NCBI RefSeq assembly: GCF_008831285.2
Contig: NC_045139.1
Location: 34,443,706 to 34,507,705 of the forward strand
Origin: Nymphaea colorata
Taxonomy: Eukaryota; Streptophyta; Magnoliopsida; Nymphaeales; Nymphaeaceae
DNA length: 64,000 nt
Direction: 5' to 3'
Shown here: positions 1 through 13,724 of the stretch, in pieces
Position numbering within the stretch: position 1 is the first letter of the stretch
Layout: each line of letters opens with the position of its first letter
The notes under the pieces: model-generated
The model's database searches: none
Told to the model about the DNA's origin: nothing
The model's input: the letters and a program-made list of their open reading frames with translations, nothing else
Position numbers and translations under genes: made by a program

Positions 1-2027
1 AGAACTTTTCTAAGAAGAATTCTTGTGGGTGTGTGGTTGATTGATAGTATAACAAGTTGTCAAGATTGTATCATTCCAAAAGGAACATTCATTTCAAACA
101 ATAAAAAAGTCATTTCTAGAGAAGATGATTTTTCTATTCCGCCACCCTATTTTGTTGGGGTGTATCAACAAAGGTGAATTGATGGTTCATCCCACCTTCT
201 TTTTAAAATTGTTCAAAAATTTGGTTTTTATATTCCGTATCATTGACAGATAGAAGACATTTTATATGGGTTTCAATTGATTTTCAACATTTTGTAAAAT
301 TCTAGAAATTTTGCAAAAACTTCAATCCTTGGTTTTTAATAAATAAATCCACGTAATTTATGAAAAATCATCAATAAGTATAAGATAATAGTGAAAATTT
401 GAATATGAGTTCACCAGAACTCATCCCCACACATATGTATGCAATAAGTATGAGATAATAGCATACTTGCAAGTTTCACAAACATGCAAGTCATAATTCA
501 AATTTGGTAATAAAAATAGTCAAGGCATGATATAATGGGTGGCCAAGTCTCTGATGCCAAAGTTCCTGATCTCGGTTGATTTGGGCAGTCAAGGCACATT
601 GCTTAATTTTCAGCATATATAGCCCGTTTTCTTGAGTTCCCTCACCAATCTTCCTCTTTGATATAGGCAATTTAAAATTTTAACTACTTTTGAAACAGAC
701 AAGAAGTTAGTTGAGGGATAAGGCATATAAAGCACTTTAGATTTAGTACAATTTCTATGAAAATCTAACTCTCATTCTCACTTGAACATGCATAGAGGAG
801 TCATTCACAATAATGACAATTTTTTTCTTGGCGTAGAAGAATAATTGCTAAGGTTATGGTAGTCCATGGACATATGATCACTAGCTCTAGAAACGACTAT
901 CCAATAATTAAACATCACGGAAATAAGAGCATTACCAATAACGCTTGTAGATGCTTCAGAACCATTTTATTGCTCTTTGTTGTAAAGATCCTTAACATTT
1001 TTAAGCAATTCATTTATTTTTTCCAGCAACTAAGGAAGATTTGAAGTGTCCAAAGATTTGGCTGCAACTTTGACTACGACGGTGTGCTTTCTTTTTCACT
1101 TTTTTCTGACTTCATGGTGGCCGGTTTTCCACGGAGGAGCCAACACATTTCCTTAGTATGACACTTCTTTTTACGATGACAACGGAATCATTTTGGATGG
1201 TTCTTCCACTTGTTTTCATTGCTTTTATTAACTCAATAATAGGCAACCTGTTCCACATCACTGGAGTTCTCCTTTGGAGGATCAAAATTTTGAAGCATTA
1301 TTCTTTTTCTAAATTCATCTCTAATAAGAATGAAGCAAACATTGCTAAGAGAAGGAAGTTCTAGGGACATTAAAATTTCACTTTGGATGAGTTCACACTT
1401 TGAGACAAGGGTCGCAAGAAGTTCAGGAATTTCTTGTTGTTCATGCATTTTTTCTCTAGACCTAAGAGTAACAGACATATGCATAAGATAGTCAAGTTCA
1501 TCCCACATACCTTGGATGTTGGCTAGAAGATCACCGAAATTTTGGTTTTGTTTCTCAAGATCCCGAATACATTGAAAGAGTTGATACATACCAGCAATGT
1601 CATTTTTTTTTTTTCACTATAGAGTTCCTTCGCCTTTCTCCAAATTTGGTGAGCAGTTTTTGCAAAATAAAATCTTTGGGCAACCTTTGGCCCCATAGAG
1701 CTACTCAACCAAGACATTAAGAGATGATTGGTGGATCGTCACTCTCAGTAAGATGGATTTGTTTCAGCAGGTTTTGAAAAATCTTCGGTGACAAAATCCA
1801 ACTTGTTTCAGCCTCTCAAATAGAACATTGTAGATTTGGGCCAAGTCAAATAGTTGTTGTCGTTTAGAAATAGAGAAGCAATTTTGTTTGCAGTTCTTGG
1901 TTGCTCCCGCACGATAATTTTTTCACCAATCTACTGATGGTTCCAAAGTTGAGTCTTTTGTCATGATCAAATGAGCAGGATCCGGCAGCCAAGACATAAG
2001 CCAAATGTGCCATGAATGAAAGTAATT

Positions 2028-2039
2028 GCTCTGATACCA
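2028..2039 (-). other. Primer binding site of the copia element
   Basis: The minus strand reads TGGTATCAGAGC, complementary to the 3' end of plant initiator tRNA-Met, directly after the CA end of the LTR. It fixes the orientation of the element and the inner edge of its 5' LTR. Confidence 0.85.
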
Positions 2040-2391
2040 TGTTGAGAATGAGAGAAAGAAAGAGAACCAAGAAAAGAACACATATTTTTACGTGGTTCGG
2101 TTCGTAGACCTACATCCACGATGAATGCTAAAGCAGTTACTCCTTTGGCTTTCTCTTTTTTATTATTTTCTCTCTTTCCTTTAGAAGTATATTAAAGATA
2201 CATATGAGGAAGGCTAAAATCAATGTAGAAGATCGTTGGTAGACTTTGTATACAAAACTCAAAAAGATTGTCAAGAATATCACCAACATATATTGCAATA
2301 TATCAAAAAGATTGTTCAAAAAATTTAATAAGGCAAGAATGAGAGTGAACCGTTGAGCATGCTGGGTTGAATGTAGCGACTACTTTCAACC
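2040..2391 (-). repeat. 5' LTR of the copia element
   Basis: About 350 bp, homologous to the LTR at 23585-23934. On the plus strand it starts tgttgagaatgagag and ends near tactttcaac. The outer end reads caacca instead of the expected caaca, a change also seen in the unit 2 5' LTR, so it probably predates the duplication of units 1 and 2. Confidence 0.8.
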
Positions 2392-3039
2392 AAATCTTAA
2401 CGACTGAACCAGGTTGCTGGTAGTAATTATGGTTCTTATAGAAGTCTCAACTCCATGATAGAGATACGCAATGGAGACGTCTTTGCATGGGACAAAGGAA
2501 ACAAACTAAATTAAAATCTTATGTATGTCTGGAAGATACAAGAACTAACAATCCAGCCCTAACAATTTTTGCACAAACTGAAGGAACGTGTAATACAACG
2601 GACAAATGCCAACCAAAATAGATGATCACCTGTTTGACATTTTGTTCTATATTATTGCCTGTCATCTGTGCTTTATTAATTAGTAACATGAAGTTACAAG
2701 AATGTACCATAATAAAAATCTTATGAACTTTATAAAGGATGAAACAGATAATTGATTAGTGTTTGAATATGAAAGTGGTTGAAATATCAAAATCTTATGG
2801 TAAAAATGCAATAGCAGACAACTACTTCAAAAGGGTTCACGAGAGAGCTACTAGCTCTTCAAACTAATGGTAGGTGAGGTCGTTTCCTTTTCTCCATCTG
2901 TTATTTTGGCTCCAACCACCTGACGCCATTCCAGTACCTCCATTGACCAACAAAGCTGCTCCGAAGACAGACTGAACTCATGCATGTACTGTAGTTCTGA
3001 GTGCCGTGCACTGCACCAATCTCCTGTCTATTTACTTCG
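2392..3039. other. 3' flank of MATE copy 1; no gene
   Basis: This stretch matches 26140-26729 in unit 2 and 40430-41192 in unit 3, so it is part of the ancestral tandem unit. It should hold the 3' UTR and polyadenylation region of MATE copy 1. I see no open frame of interest. Confidence 0.6.
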
Positions 3040-6000
3040 TCATTTCTCTGAAAGGGACTGTGGCTTGTGGTCTTGCCAAATACTGAGACGATTCTGTGCT
3101 TTCTCGACCTAAAACAAGTGAATTCCCGGGAGAAAAAATGAAAAGAAAATGAGGAACGGAAAATAAATTTCCCTTCAATGTAATTCATGACAGGAGAAAC
3201 GAAGCATGCAATAATCCATAACATGCCCCATGTACATGTTTAACAAGCAAACAACATAAAATATAGCTTATGTTCAAAAGGATACTCACCACAAATCTAT
3301 ATTAAGTATTACAGATCACAAAGGAAAAAATTATCGTTTTATTAGATCTAGATCCGACACTAAATTAACGGATTTTTTAGAACTAAATCCATTGCTAGTT
3401 GGATCTTAATCTCGATCCATTATTAAAACAATATTTGGATGAGACATGTTCCCTAATTGATATGTCGGTTTGGGTTCCCGGATAAACAGATATGCATTGG
3501 CTAATTTTTAGAAGGAAGTGTACTAGAGTTTGAAGTGTACCTCTTTGTTCCAGTCTGTTCGATAAGTCACCAACATTAGAATGAGGGTCTGCATTATAGT
3601 GCCTCCCAACATACCAGACCATATTCCCTGCATCACATCCACACATGCCCTTGTCATAATTCACAGGCTAGTAAACCATCAATACGACTAGGGGTGGGCA
3701 TCAAGTCGGTACCCAACAGGCAGGGCCAAGCCTCGAGCTTGCATTGCAAGCAGTAGGCTGGGCGCAGGTAGCAGTCATGGTCTGCAGCCTGGCTCGAGCC
3801 TAACTTCTTATGGGGCTGGGCTGGGCTGGGCATCAGGTACGAAGGCCCTAGTATAAGTTGCTCCTACTTATTAACTTGCATCTGTAGTACCCATGAATTG
3901 AATATGTTTTTGGCTTAAAGCAAGCAAAGCAACAGGCAATATTGAACATGGAGAAGAAGCAAGAACGTGACAATGAACTTGAGAGAAACATCGAACATTC
4001 AACCACAAAAAGTTTAAGTAAAAGTGAGATCAGAATAATAGCTGGTGTCTGACTCCTCTCACCTTAGCGCCTAGATCGAATTTGAAGCCAAGCAATGCAC
4101 CCAATGGGATGCCCACGACATAGTAGCACCCAACGTTCACGTAAGCCACAAATGCTTGCCAACCACAGCCAACGGCAACCCCTATTATATACGCTCATGT
4201 TGACAATTAAGAACAAATGGAAGAAAGATATCCACGAAGAGTACTGGAAATAATGGAATCATTGAACAGCGTGAAGTTCTAAATATTAGTAACAAGCAAG
4301 TTTGTAAATGGTATTGAGTCTTAGAATTATTGCGTGAGTGGAAGGAGAGCCTCACCCTCAGCGAGATCCCCTTTGCAGAACAAAGGGATGGGGATGTACT
4401 GACTCGAACCAGCGACCGGTCACCTACCAACCGCTGATTTCATTGGTGCGCCAATACCCCGTGGGGTGAACTTGAACTACATAACTTTGCCAGAAAATCA
4501 CTATTTTGTCTAAGCATGCCAACCGTTTGAATTCATACTCAAATTTGGACCATCTTTTAGCAATGGATCCAGCTAACCGTACAAGAACCCACATCTTTAA
4601 TCATCCCCAAAGAATCTTTATACTGGTATTCCATTGTAGAGGTGGGGCTTTCAAGAACCCACATCAAATACAACAGTTTTGTTGAGGATTTTTTGGGTGG
4701 ATCTGAGCATTAAAGTTAGTTGGAACTTTAATGCCTGGGTCATCAAACATTATATGGTATATATAATGTGAAACTTTTGTTCCACGTGGAACCCAGTGTG
4801 CACAGAGACGTGTAATGACTGAAATACTCTTATTAAAGTGAAAAAGAATTTTTTTTAAAATGATCAAAAGAGAATTGTAGAAAAAAAAGCTAAAGCTCCA
4901 ATAAGTATACTTCATTATAAAAAATACCCTGACCCTTCTATATTTGTTGAGTGCACAGGATGTCAATCTCATAGTTAGTAGCATGTATTCAGTATAATAG
5001 TTAGTTTTGGAAGCTGCATTAAAGCAATATGAACATTTTAACATGCAATAAGAACATTTTAACATGTTAACGAAATCCAATTAAATGAATTTGAAATTTG
5101 ATTTATGCTTAGATATTATCATAATATCCATTTATCTCCCTAAATCCATTGGAAACATAGCCAAAGAAAGCGATCGATCGGAAGACAAACAAGGAGTTAA
5201 CATTGAAGTAGTTACCTGAGAGGACGGGTTGGATGCCGTTGAGAAAGAGGGTGAGGGCGAGCAATGGGCAAAGATCAGACACTGCTGCCGCCACCGTCTC
5301 TCCTTCTGTGAATGCATAACTGATGACATTGCGGAGGGCCAGGACGATGGCGGCGGAAATGGCGGAGACGACGAGGGAGACGAGCACTACTAGGACGACA
5401 GAGAACGATGCGGCCTTGGGGTGGCCGGCACCCAACTCGTTTCCCACTCTAACACTGATTACAGGCAACCAATTAGCCAAGAAAATTAAACAGCATCGAC
5501 ATTACAATCTTGTGGTTGTTTTGAATCTTATTTTCTTGCACTGATTTGATCTGGAAGTGAGTTCTAGCTGTTCAAAATCATCATGTTATTCATTGGTATT
5601 GCTGCTTTTTGTGAGAAGCTACCGGACAACCAATTAGCCAAGAAAATTAAACAGCATCGACATTACAATCTTGTGGTTGTTTTGAATCTTATTTTCTTGC
5701 ACTGATTTGATCTGGAAGTGAGTTCTAGCTGTTCAAAATCATCATGTTATTCATTGGTATTGCTGCTTTTTGTGAGAAGCTACCGGATTAATCAAGAAAC
5801 TTCTTTAGCTTGTTGGAGGAATGCTTCTGTTTTATCAGAACTGAAAAAGAAGATGGATAACGGAGAAATTGACAGACTGAAATGCGAATCGGCAAGAGAA
5901 TCAAAATTACCTTGCAGCAGCGTTGAACCCGACGGAGATCATGAAGACCCATCCAGATATCGTCATACTGCAGCCATTGGGACAGCCAAAATGAGAACCA

Positions 6001-9000
6001 AGTCTAGATGGAAAGAGACAGACCCTGTCTGTGTTCAGTGTCAGTGCATGAATTTTGGTAATTGACTGGTTTGGTTGAACAATGAGTCATGGAGTCGACT
6101 CTGCTATAGATTAAACAATCTTACTCAAGTTTAATTAATCAGGACCAGATTACGTAACTTTAATTCTGCTCATTTATATAAGCTCGAGTTTTCTGATAAG
6201 CTCTAGCTTATATATACAAATGGAGTTTAACGGGGCCGAATTTGAGTTGACTTGGCTCGTCGTTGTATAGTTCTAGTGTTAGATGTGTATCTTAAGTGTT
6301 AGTTCTGTATCGTATCGGCAAAGAGCTGATTGTGGCATCGAGGACCGAAACGTGTTGGCACGGACCACTTAAGTTGCCTGATGGAGAGGGAGTACGTACC
6401 AGATGGAGAGCGAGTTGAGCTCGATCTCGGCGTTCTTCAGGAGTCCGGCGAGGAGGACGAGGATCTGGAAGTACCAAATCTCGAGGCAGAGCATGACGGC
6501 GGAGGTGGTGGAGAGCTTGAGGAAGCCGCAGAGGCCGGAGAAGGCCTGGAGGGAGAAGCCGGTCCATGTCCGCTTGCAGCTGGGGCTGGAACCGATGTAG
6601 ACGAACTGGGCGATGACGATGATCCACCAGGAGAGGCTGAGAACCAGCGAGGCGCCCAGCAGCCCCAGCCCCATCTTGTAGACGGCCAGCCAGCTGAGGA
6701 GGAGGTGGACGAGGAGGGTGGAGGCGGAGATGATGGCGCTGGGGGCGACCAGGCTCTGCGCCTGCATGAACTTCTGGATGGGGAAGTTGATGGCGTAGGC
6801 GAATATCTGCGGGATGAGGCCCATCACGAAGACGGACGCGGCGCCGGAGACGGCAGTGGACTCCCCTAGGAAGAGCAGTATCTGCTTGGAGAAGACGTAT
6901 ATGACGGTGAGGGGTATGCCCGTCAGCGTCAGCAGTATGGCCGATCTCTGCACGTATATCCCGAGCATCTCGTATTTCTTCGCTCCGAATGCCTGGCCGC
7001 ACAGTGTCTCCACCGCGCTTCCCATCCCCAACTGCATTCATCCATAACCACCGTCAGATTCCGGCCCTTCGGCGAACCGGACCGGCCGTCTGCAATTTCT
7101 TCCTTCGATTCATTTTTTCGAGTGACCGTGTTCATATTATTCGTGCCCACCATTAGATGGCAAGGCTGCCGCAGATGGGGGGCACTTGAAGCCTTATTCA
7201 AATCGTAAAGCTCTGTTTCATCCCAAAAAAAAAAAAAACACGAAAAAGAAAGGTCCGATGGCCAAACAGTTTGTGCAATCATTGAAAACGGACGATGAGA
7301 GAATATCGTAATATTAAAAAATGCAATGAATTTGTTTCGTTTATTTTAAGATTTTTTTATAGTTTTTTATTTATATTAAAATTTTAAATGAGTATAATTG
7401 CTTCGCTGAAAACTTAAGCTCCAAAGTACAAAAAGCAAAATTTTCCAGCTTAAAAGAATATAAAATTAAAGGGAAGTGGCCCACCGGGAAGGGAGTGGGG
7501 AAGCCCCTAGAGGTAATCAAAACCGTGGACCCCGCACATGACGTTGATGTAAACATTTATTGACGCAAAACTTAAACTTCTTAAAGGGATGGACTCTGTC
7601 TGCCGTCTGTCGGCTATCAGTGTACTAAACTGCCTAACTTTATTTTTCTTTTCACTCATTATTTAATCATATATATATATATATATAGCTTAAATGATCC
7701 GGCCAATTAGCTGTTAGAAGAAGCTGGATGATTTCTTTGTTTAAAATCGAATAAAGAGATTTACAAATTTTGTATGCCCAAGCAAATATTGAATCATGAT
7801 AAGAGATAGAAGCCATACTTTTTAAATTTGTATTAAAAAAATATTTTAAAAAAATGTTAACTTGTTTACAAATGGTAATTTATACAAAAATAGTTTAGTT
7901 CAAGTTATTTTGTAAAAGAATTGATAAGGGCATTTCATCTTTTTCACTGTTAAAATAAATAGTGACATAAGATGGGCATGGCCGTCCGGTCGGACCGGTT
8001 CTTGACAAACCGTCCAGAAAACAACAGAAATCAAATATTTTGAAAAACAATCTCTCTAAGTTGACCATGTCACAAAATCCGATCTGGCAGAGAAATTTCG
8101 GATTGATCCACCCATGCTTATAATTGGAGACAGATCTACACAAAGGAAAAAATAAGAAAAGAAAAAAAAACAACAACAGGTAACCAATGAGATGTTCAGG
8201 CGGCTGAAGCCCGAGGTTAGTCTGAAAAGGAAAAAAAAAATGTCCGTCTTTTTTATTTTTCTTCCCCTCCCTCTTTTTCTTTTTGTGTTAATGCTAAACT
8301 AACTTTTTTCAAGTGATTAAGAAGAATAATCATTTTATTGTAAGACTAAGAGCGGATGTCTCTATCTTTTTTTTTAATTTCCTTCAAGATGTTTCAACTT
8401 GCACAACGATGCTCCAACTTTTCTATAAGCTTAATGTGACGAAATTATAAACTAAGACGAGATAAGAGAACTTTTCTGACATGATAAAGAAAAACCCAAA
8501 AGGATGGAGGTCATGTCAAAGAAAAACCCAAAAGGATGGAGGTGGCAGTTTATGACGTGGTCATGGAGGTGATCGACAGAAGGTAGCCACCGAGATCTCT
8601 CTGCTCTCTCTCTTCAGCCATCTAATAGTCTCTAGTTGTTTGTCTATCGACTCTATAATGTTTTTATCGTATGTTGATGCTTTTCTGTGTAACAATTATC
8701 AGAATGGAAGCCATAACTAGCTGGTGGCTTTTTGGTGAGTGATAAGCGAATCCGACTGCCCAAGCCGAAGCCCTTCCCATCCCCTCATCCCCTGGCCAGC
8801 CGTAACTAGTGGCTTTCCAGGTGATTGAGAAGCGCATGGATCTCCAACTCACTCAACACTTCTCAAATCCTATTTCAAGACATTCATGAAATGGGTATTC
8901 CTTAAAAACTTTTCATGTGGAGCAACTAAAAGCCACAAGTATCTAAAGGAGAAGTGAAATCAAAATAGATAAACATGAATGAAAGAACAAATGCGCTTAG

Positions 9001-10798
9001 AAATGAGGTTATCCTGTCTAAGGATACGTCAACTTATTTTAATCGAATTGGATGTATCCTTGAGTATATTCTCCAATTTATTGGATATTCGCACATTCAT
9101 ATTCAAATATGAATTAAAGAAAAGTTACTATATCTGAATCCAATTTTAAATTCTCAATCTGAATAGGTCTCTTTGATTCACTTCTGGACAGAGGTGGAGT
9201 CAGGATTTGTTTCAGGGGTGGGCCAAACGGTCCGGGGTCGGGCCAAGAAGAGCGATGGGTCGGGTCAAACTAAAAAAAATTATTTTTTTCAATATAATTT
9301 TTATTTTTTGCGCTCACCCGAACCGTGGCCTAGGCTGCTTCTGGATCACAGGGCAGGGCAACGATATCTGAACAAAGAAACTAGTTGTCTAAAATACAGT
9401 TATGACAGTTGTTGAAAAAGCAATGAGAAAAATATGATAAATATTTCCGTCATCTAGTAATAGTTTATTATTATTATTATTATTTTTTTTTCCAATTGTC
9501 CATCAGATTAAAACTGAGTGACTCAACGTAGCAAGAGTCATCATTAAGTCACTCGTCCAAATTGATATGTAAAGAATTGGCTTTGAAAATATATAGATAT
9601 TGGTTACATGATATATTTATTTAAAATTGAATGCAAGTACAAATCTAAATTTGGTTGGATGTTTATCCAAAACTGAATCTAAATCCGATCAAATGTATCT
9701 ATGAAACTAATCAAATTTCTTGATCGGATGCTAATTTTTTTTTCCTATACGACCTTTTTTTGCAGTAATTTCATTGAATATCTAATTCAAATCCAATCTA
9801 TTAACCTCCTATTTATGTGGAACATGAAGACTAAGTGGCTTTTCATGGAGAAACTAATAAGTAACCCTAAAGTGAGTTTGCTTATTGGTCCAAATCCTTG
9901 CATTCAATGCTACGATGGAATGCCAGTTGCCACCTCCTAGTCAAAGCCAAAACAAATTCAAGTTTAAAAAATATGCTTGGCAAATAGGAAGGTAGAAGGA
10001 GCCAACCTGACTGACTGAAACTTGGCCGATTCAGCGATTCACATTGAATTATGAAAAGGATATTATGAAAATAATTTGAAAACACATTAAATAAAAAATA
10101 TGTTAAAACAATTAATTAAAGATTAGCTCTTAAAAAATATTTTTAAAATGCTGGAAACACCACCAAATGGATTTCTGCTTGTCATGGATCCGATTCAAAT
10201 CCAAAATAAACTTTTCTTTTCTCCTCTTCTCTTCTCTGACTCTTCTCGTTTGAATGAAAGTTTTCTATAGTAAACTTATCGTCCTAATTAGTAAATTCCA
10301 TGTGCACAAGATACCGAAACTTTAATGGTGATCAGAAGCGGTTTCCCTGTTGCATGTTCATGTTTATAAATGCTTAATAGACCCTGGCACGCTGCAGAAT
10401 GTTGGATAGCGAGGGAGAGAAAGAGAGGGAGAGGTAGAGACTGTGTAGTGTGTAATTACCATCAGACCGTAGGCGAAAACTTGAATGCCGGTGTTACCGA
10501 GGGAGGCAGCGGCGAGCTCGAGGTTGCCGAGGTGGCCGGAGAAGATCTGGGTAGACATGGACATGGCGTAGTTGAGCATGTAGACGAGAACGGCGGGGGC
10601 AGCAAGGTTGCAGAGCAGTCGGAGCTCAACCCAGGTCGCCGCTCGCATCCGGTGCAACCACGGCACGCCGTCGTCGTTCAGGATGCTCTCCAGCTGAGCA
10701 CCCCAACTTGGTGCCGCCGGGACAGGAGGCTTTCCATCTATGGTCTGCTCCACCTGAAGTGGCTCCTCCATATCAATCTGCCCAACTCTGGAACTCAT
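3040..10798 (-). CDS. MATE efflux transporter (DETOXIFICATION family, DTX40-like), intact copy 1
   Basis: A proton-coupled multidrug and toxic compound extrusion transporter, expected in the vacuolar or plasma membrane; the substrate cannot be told from sequence. Seven exons on the minus strand: 10460-10798, 6400-7031, 5911-5967, 5216-5454, 4063-4181, 3541-3627 and 3040-3108. All introns are GT..AG and the phases join to 513 codons plus a TGA, the usual length for the family. The soluble N-terminus (about 60 residues) is followed by two MatE domains. Typical family stretches are [19 protein letters not shown] in exon 1, [16 protein letters not shown] at the start of exon 2, [12 protein letters not shown] in mid exon 2, [18 protein letters not shown] in exon 4 and [20 protein letters not shown] in exon 5. 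From memory of the family the closest relatives are DTX40-type proteins. Intron 1 is 3.4 kb. It is the only undamaged copy of three in tandem. Confidence 0.9.
3688..3845. repeat. GC-rich dispersed repeat in MATE intron 6 (hAT-end-like)
   Basis: A GC-rich patch that opens ctaggggtgggcatcaagtc and contains repeated gggctgggc words. It lies between exons 5 and 6 and recurs at about 27370-27500 and 41850-42005 in units 2 and 3, so it predates the duplications. The opening resembles the ends of plant hAT elements, but I cannot identify a matching opposite end or a target duplication. Confidence 0.4.
4330..4470 (-). repeat. tRNA-derived SINE-like fragment in MATE intron 5 (unit 1)
   Basis: On the minus strand a tRNA-like head reads tattggcgcaccaatgaa and then ctggttcgagtcagtac, the latter matching the pol III B box GGTTCGANTCC. 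The same fragment sits in the same intron of copies 2 and 3. No tRNA can be folded with confidence, so it is a SINE or decayed tRNA relic and not a functional tRNA gene. Confidence 0.5.
5466..5787. repeat. 161-bp tandem duplication in MATE copy 1 intron 3
   Basis: Two adjacent copies of a 161-bp stretch starting caaccaattagccaag (at 5466 and 5627) and ending near agaagctaccgg. They appear almost identical. Units 2 and 3 do not have it: unit 2 has a single copy, and unit 3 has lost this region. It is therefore a recent, unit 1-specific event inside an intron and leaves the splice sites untouched. Confidence 0.9.
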
Positions 10799-11240
10799 GG
10801 CGATCGATGGTGATCGCCGGTGACCGGATAGCCGCGTTTGCTCTTGTGTCTGTCTCTGTAATGTAAAAAAACAGAGCTATGCTACAAAGAAAGGGTAGGA
10901 AGAATCAAAACGAGAGGAAGGACACAAAACAATTCGTTTCTCAACACTTATTTATAGTTATAATAAAGTACATTCTGCATAAAAACAAAAAAAATAATTA
11001 ACGAATTTTATACATTAATAATTTCATATTGTTGAACAACCTAGAACGTGACACCTCTTTCAGGCTGAGATATTCTTCTGCTGAGAGTAACAGGTCTGAT
11101 GGGAGCTTATGACAGAAAAATCATCGCGGACCACCATTCTTCTTCTGCTGAACGTAACAGGTCTGATGGAAGCTTATGACAAAAAAATCATCGCGGACCA
11201 CCACGACCCATACAATGTATCAACCTTTCACGACATCAAC
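10799..11240 (-). promoter_or_regulatory. Core promoter and 5' UTR of MATE copy 1
   Basis: On the minus strand a TATA box (TATAAAT, 10950-10956) lies about 150 bp upstream of the ATG, which suggests transcription start near 10920 and a 5' UTR of about 125 nt. The stretch 10858-11238 is absent from units 2 and 3. There, sequence near the ATG runs straight into CT-rich DNA matching 11240 onward (unit 2) or is deleted further (unit 3). The recognisable core promoter therefore belongs only to the intact gene. Confidence 0.55.
11073..11206. repeat. 67-bp tandem duplication upstream of MATE copy 1
   Basis: Two adjacent 67-bp copies starting ttcttctgctg (11073 and 11140), both with gtaacaggtctgatgg and atcatcgcggaccacca. 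They differ at a few bases. They lie about 150-250 bp upstream of the inferred transcription start, so they could affect expression, but no known motif is evident. Confidence 0.85.
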
Positions 11241-12944
<1,704 letters not shown>

Positions 12945-13596
12945 TTCTTTTGTTTATTTATGTGTTTATATATTGCCCTTTATTTGATTAGGGACAATCA
13001 CCACAAGTGTAGCCTAAATGAAGAAAAAATTCCGACGCTATATCAACACCTGTAACACATCTATTATGCGACAAAAGGCCTGTATCGCACCACACATCGT
13101 AATTAAACCGCTTCTTAATGTTGGGTTTGTGTTACTGAATATTATTGGTAACATGTTTCCGCGTCTAAATATGAGACCAAATTCATTCTAGCATAATAGA
13201 CACAATATCATATATTTATAACATGAAGATGAAATAGATTAATTTCCTAAGAAGATAATTAAAGAAGTTTCCATTAAAAAGAAAAAAGAGAGGGAGAGAG
13301 AGAAAGAGAGAGAGAAGAAGATGGTGTAAAAGAAAATTTTGATTTAGTAGTTCAATACAATACTTTCTCCTGTCATGATCCAAAAAGGTGTTGTTCCCGT
13401 AGGGTAATACTTATTCACATTGTTGTTATGGTTTTTCTAAGTTATGTCCATAGTTAAGAAGCTTTTCTTTTCCTTTAGGTTCAAATTCTGTTTTCCAATC
13501 AAACTGTTTAGAATAAAGTTCATCTAGGCACTCCTTGATCTTTGGTAAAAAAATTCATTGTGGGATTCCCTTTTACTTAAGAGTGGTAACTCCAAA
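12945..13596. repeat. Extra copy of host unit sequence (left arm of a direct repeat)
   Basis: About 652 bp nearly identical to 21388-22029, differing mainly by a 10-bp indel and scattered substitutions. Both end at the same word, aactccaaa. The homologous block occurs once in unit 2 (about 39985-40340) and once in unit 3 (about 50455-50910), in the position of the right arm, so this left copy is the additional one. It directly abuts the viral block. Confidence 0.85.
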
Positions 13597-13724
13597 TTTC
13601 TAGAAGAAAGAACCCAAACCATCGAAACCAAGGTCACTCAAATTCAGAAGCAACTCTCATGAACGATAATACCATACTAGCCCTCCTCAACACGCATGAG
13701 GAAGAAGAGGAGGAGGAAGACGCA
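13597..13724 (+). repeat. Two duplicated viral scraps at the left edge of the pararetrovirus
   Basis: 13597-13665 repeats viral sequence at about 15617-15689 (from tttctagaagaaagaaccc to catgaacgataa). 13666-13724 repeats about 17022-17074 (accatactagc.ctcctcaac followed by a GAA/GAG-rich stretch). They are fused directly, joining regions 1.4 kb apart in the main copy. Minor mismatches show they are not fresh duplicates. Confidence 0.85.

Larger units (their letters stand above)
1..2391 (-). mobile_element. Ty1/copia retrotransposon, 5' part (runs off the window)
   Basis: Read on the minus strand from right to left this is LTR, primer binding site, gag, and then protease/integrase. Gag is recognisable at about 1233-1717 (frames containing SWLSSSMGPKVAQRFYF and MWDELDYLM, typical of copia UBN2 gag). 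A degenerate zinc-knuckle stretch (CHTKEMCWLLRGKPA) lies near 1120-1160. The integrase signature TPQQNRVAE followed by a stop codon is at about 130-185, and a further integrase match (LFEMNVPF) at about 70-110. Reverse transcriptase and the 3' LTR would lie left of position 1. Gag is split between frames and integrase has stops, so the element is dead. The same element, internally deleted, sits at the equivalent place in unit 2 (23585-26139). Confidence 0.85.

Noticed and set aside
4330-4470. Possible tRNA gene in MATE intron 5
   Set aside because: It has a B box but no full cloverleaf that I could fold, and three repeated copies in introns fit a SINE relic.
6330-6869. 179-codon plus-strand open frame rich in Glu, Gly and Asp
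   Set aside because: It lies antisense to MATE exon 2 and its composition is what a GC-rich reverse strand gives. It is repeated in unit 2 only because the exon is conserved.
6292-7041. 249-codon minus-strand frame rich in Arg, Pro and His
   Set aside because: Shifted frame of MATE exon 2; the true frame carries the MATE motifs and splices correctly.
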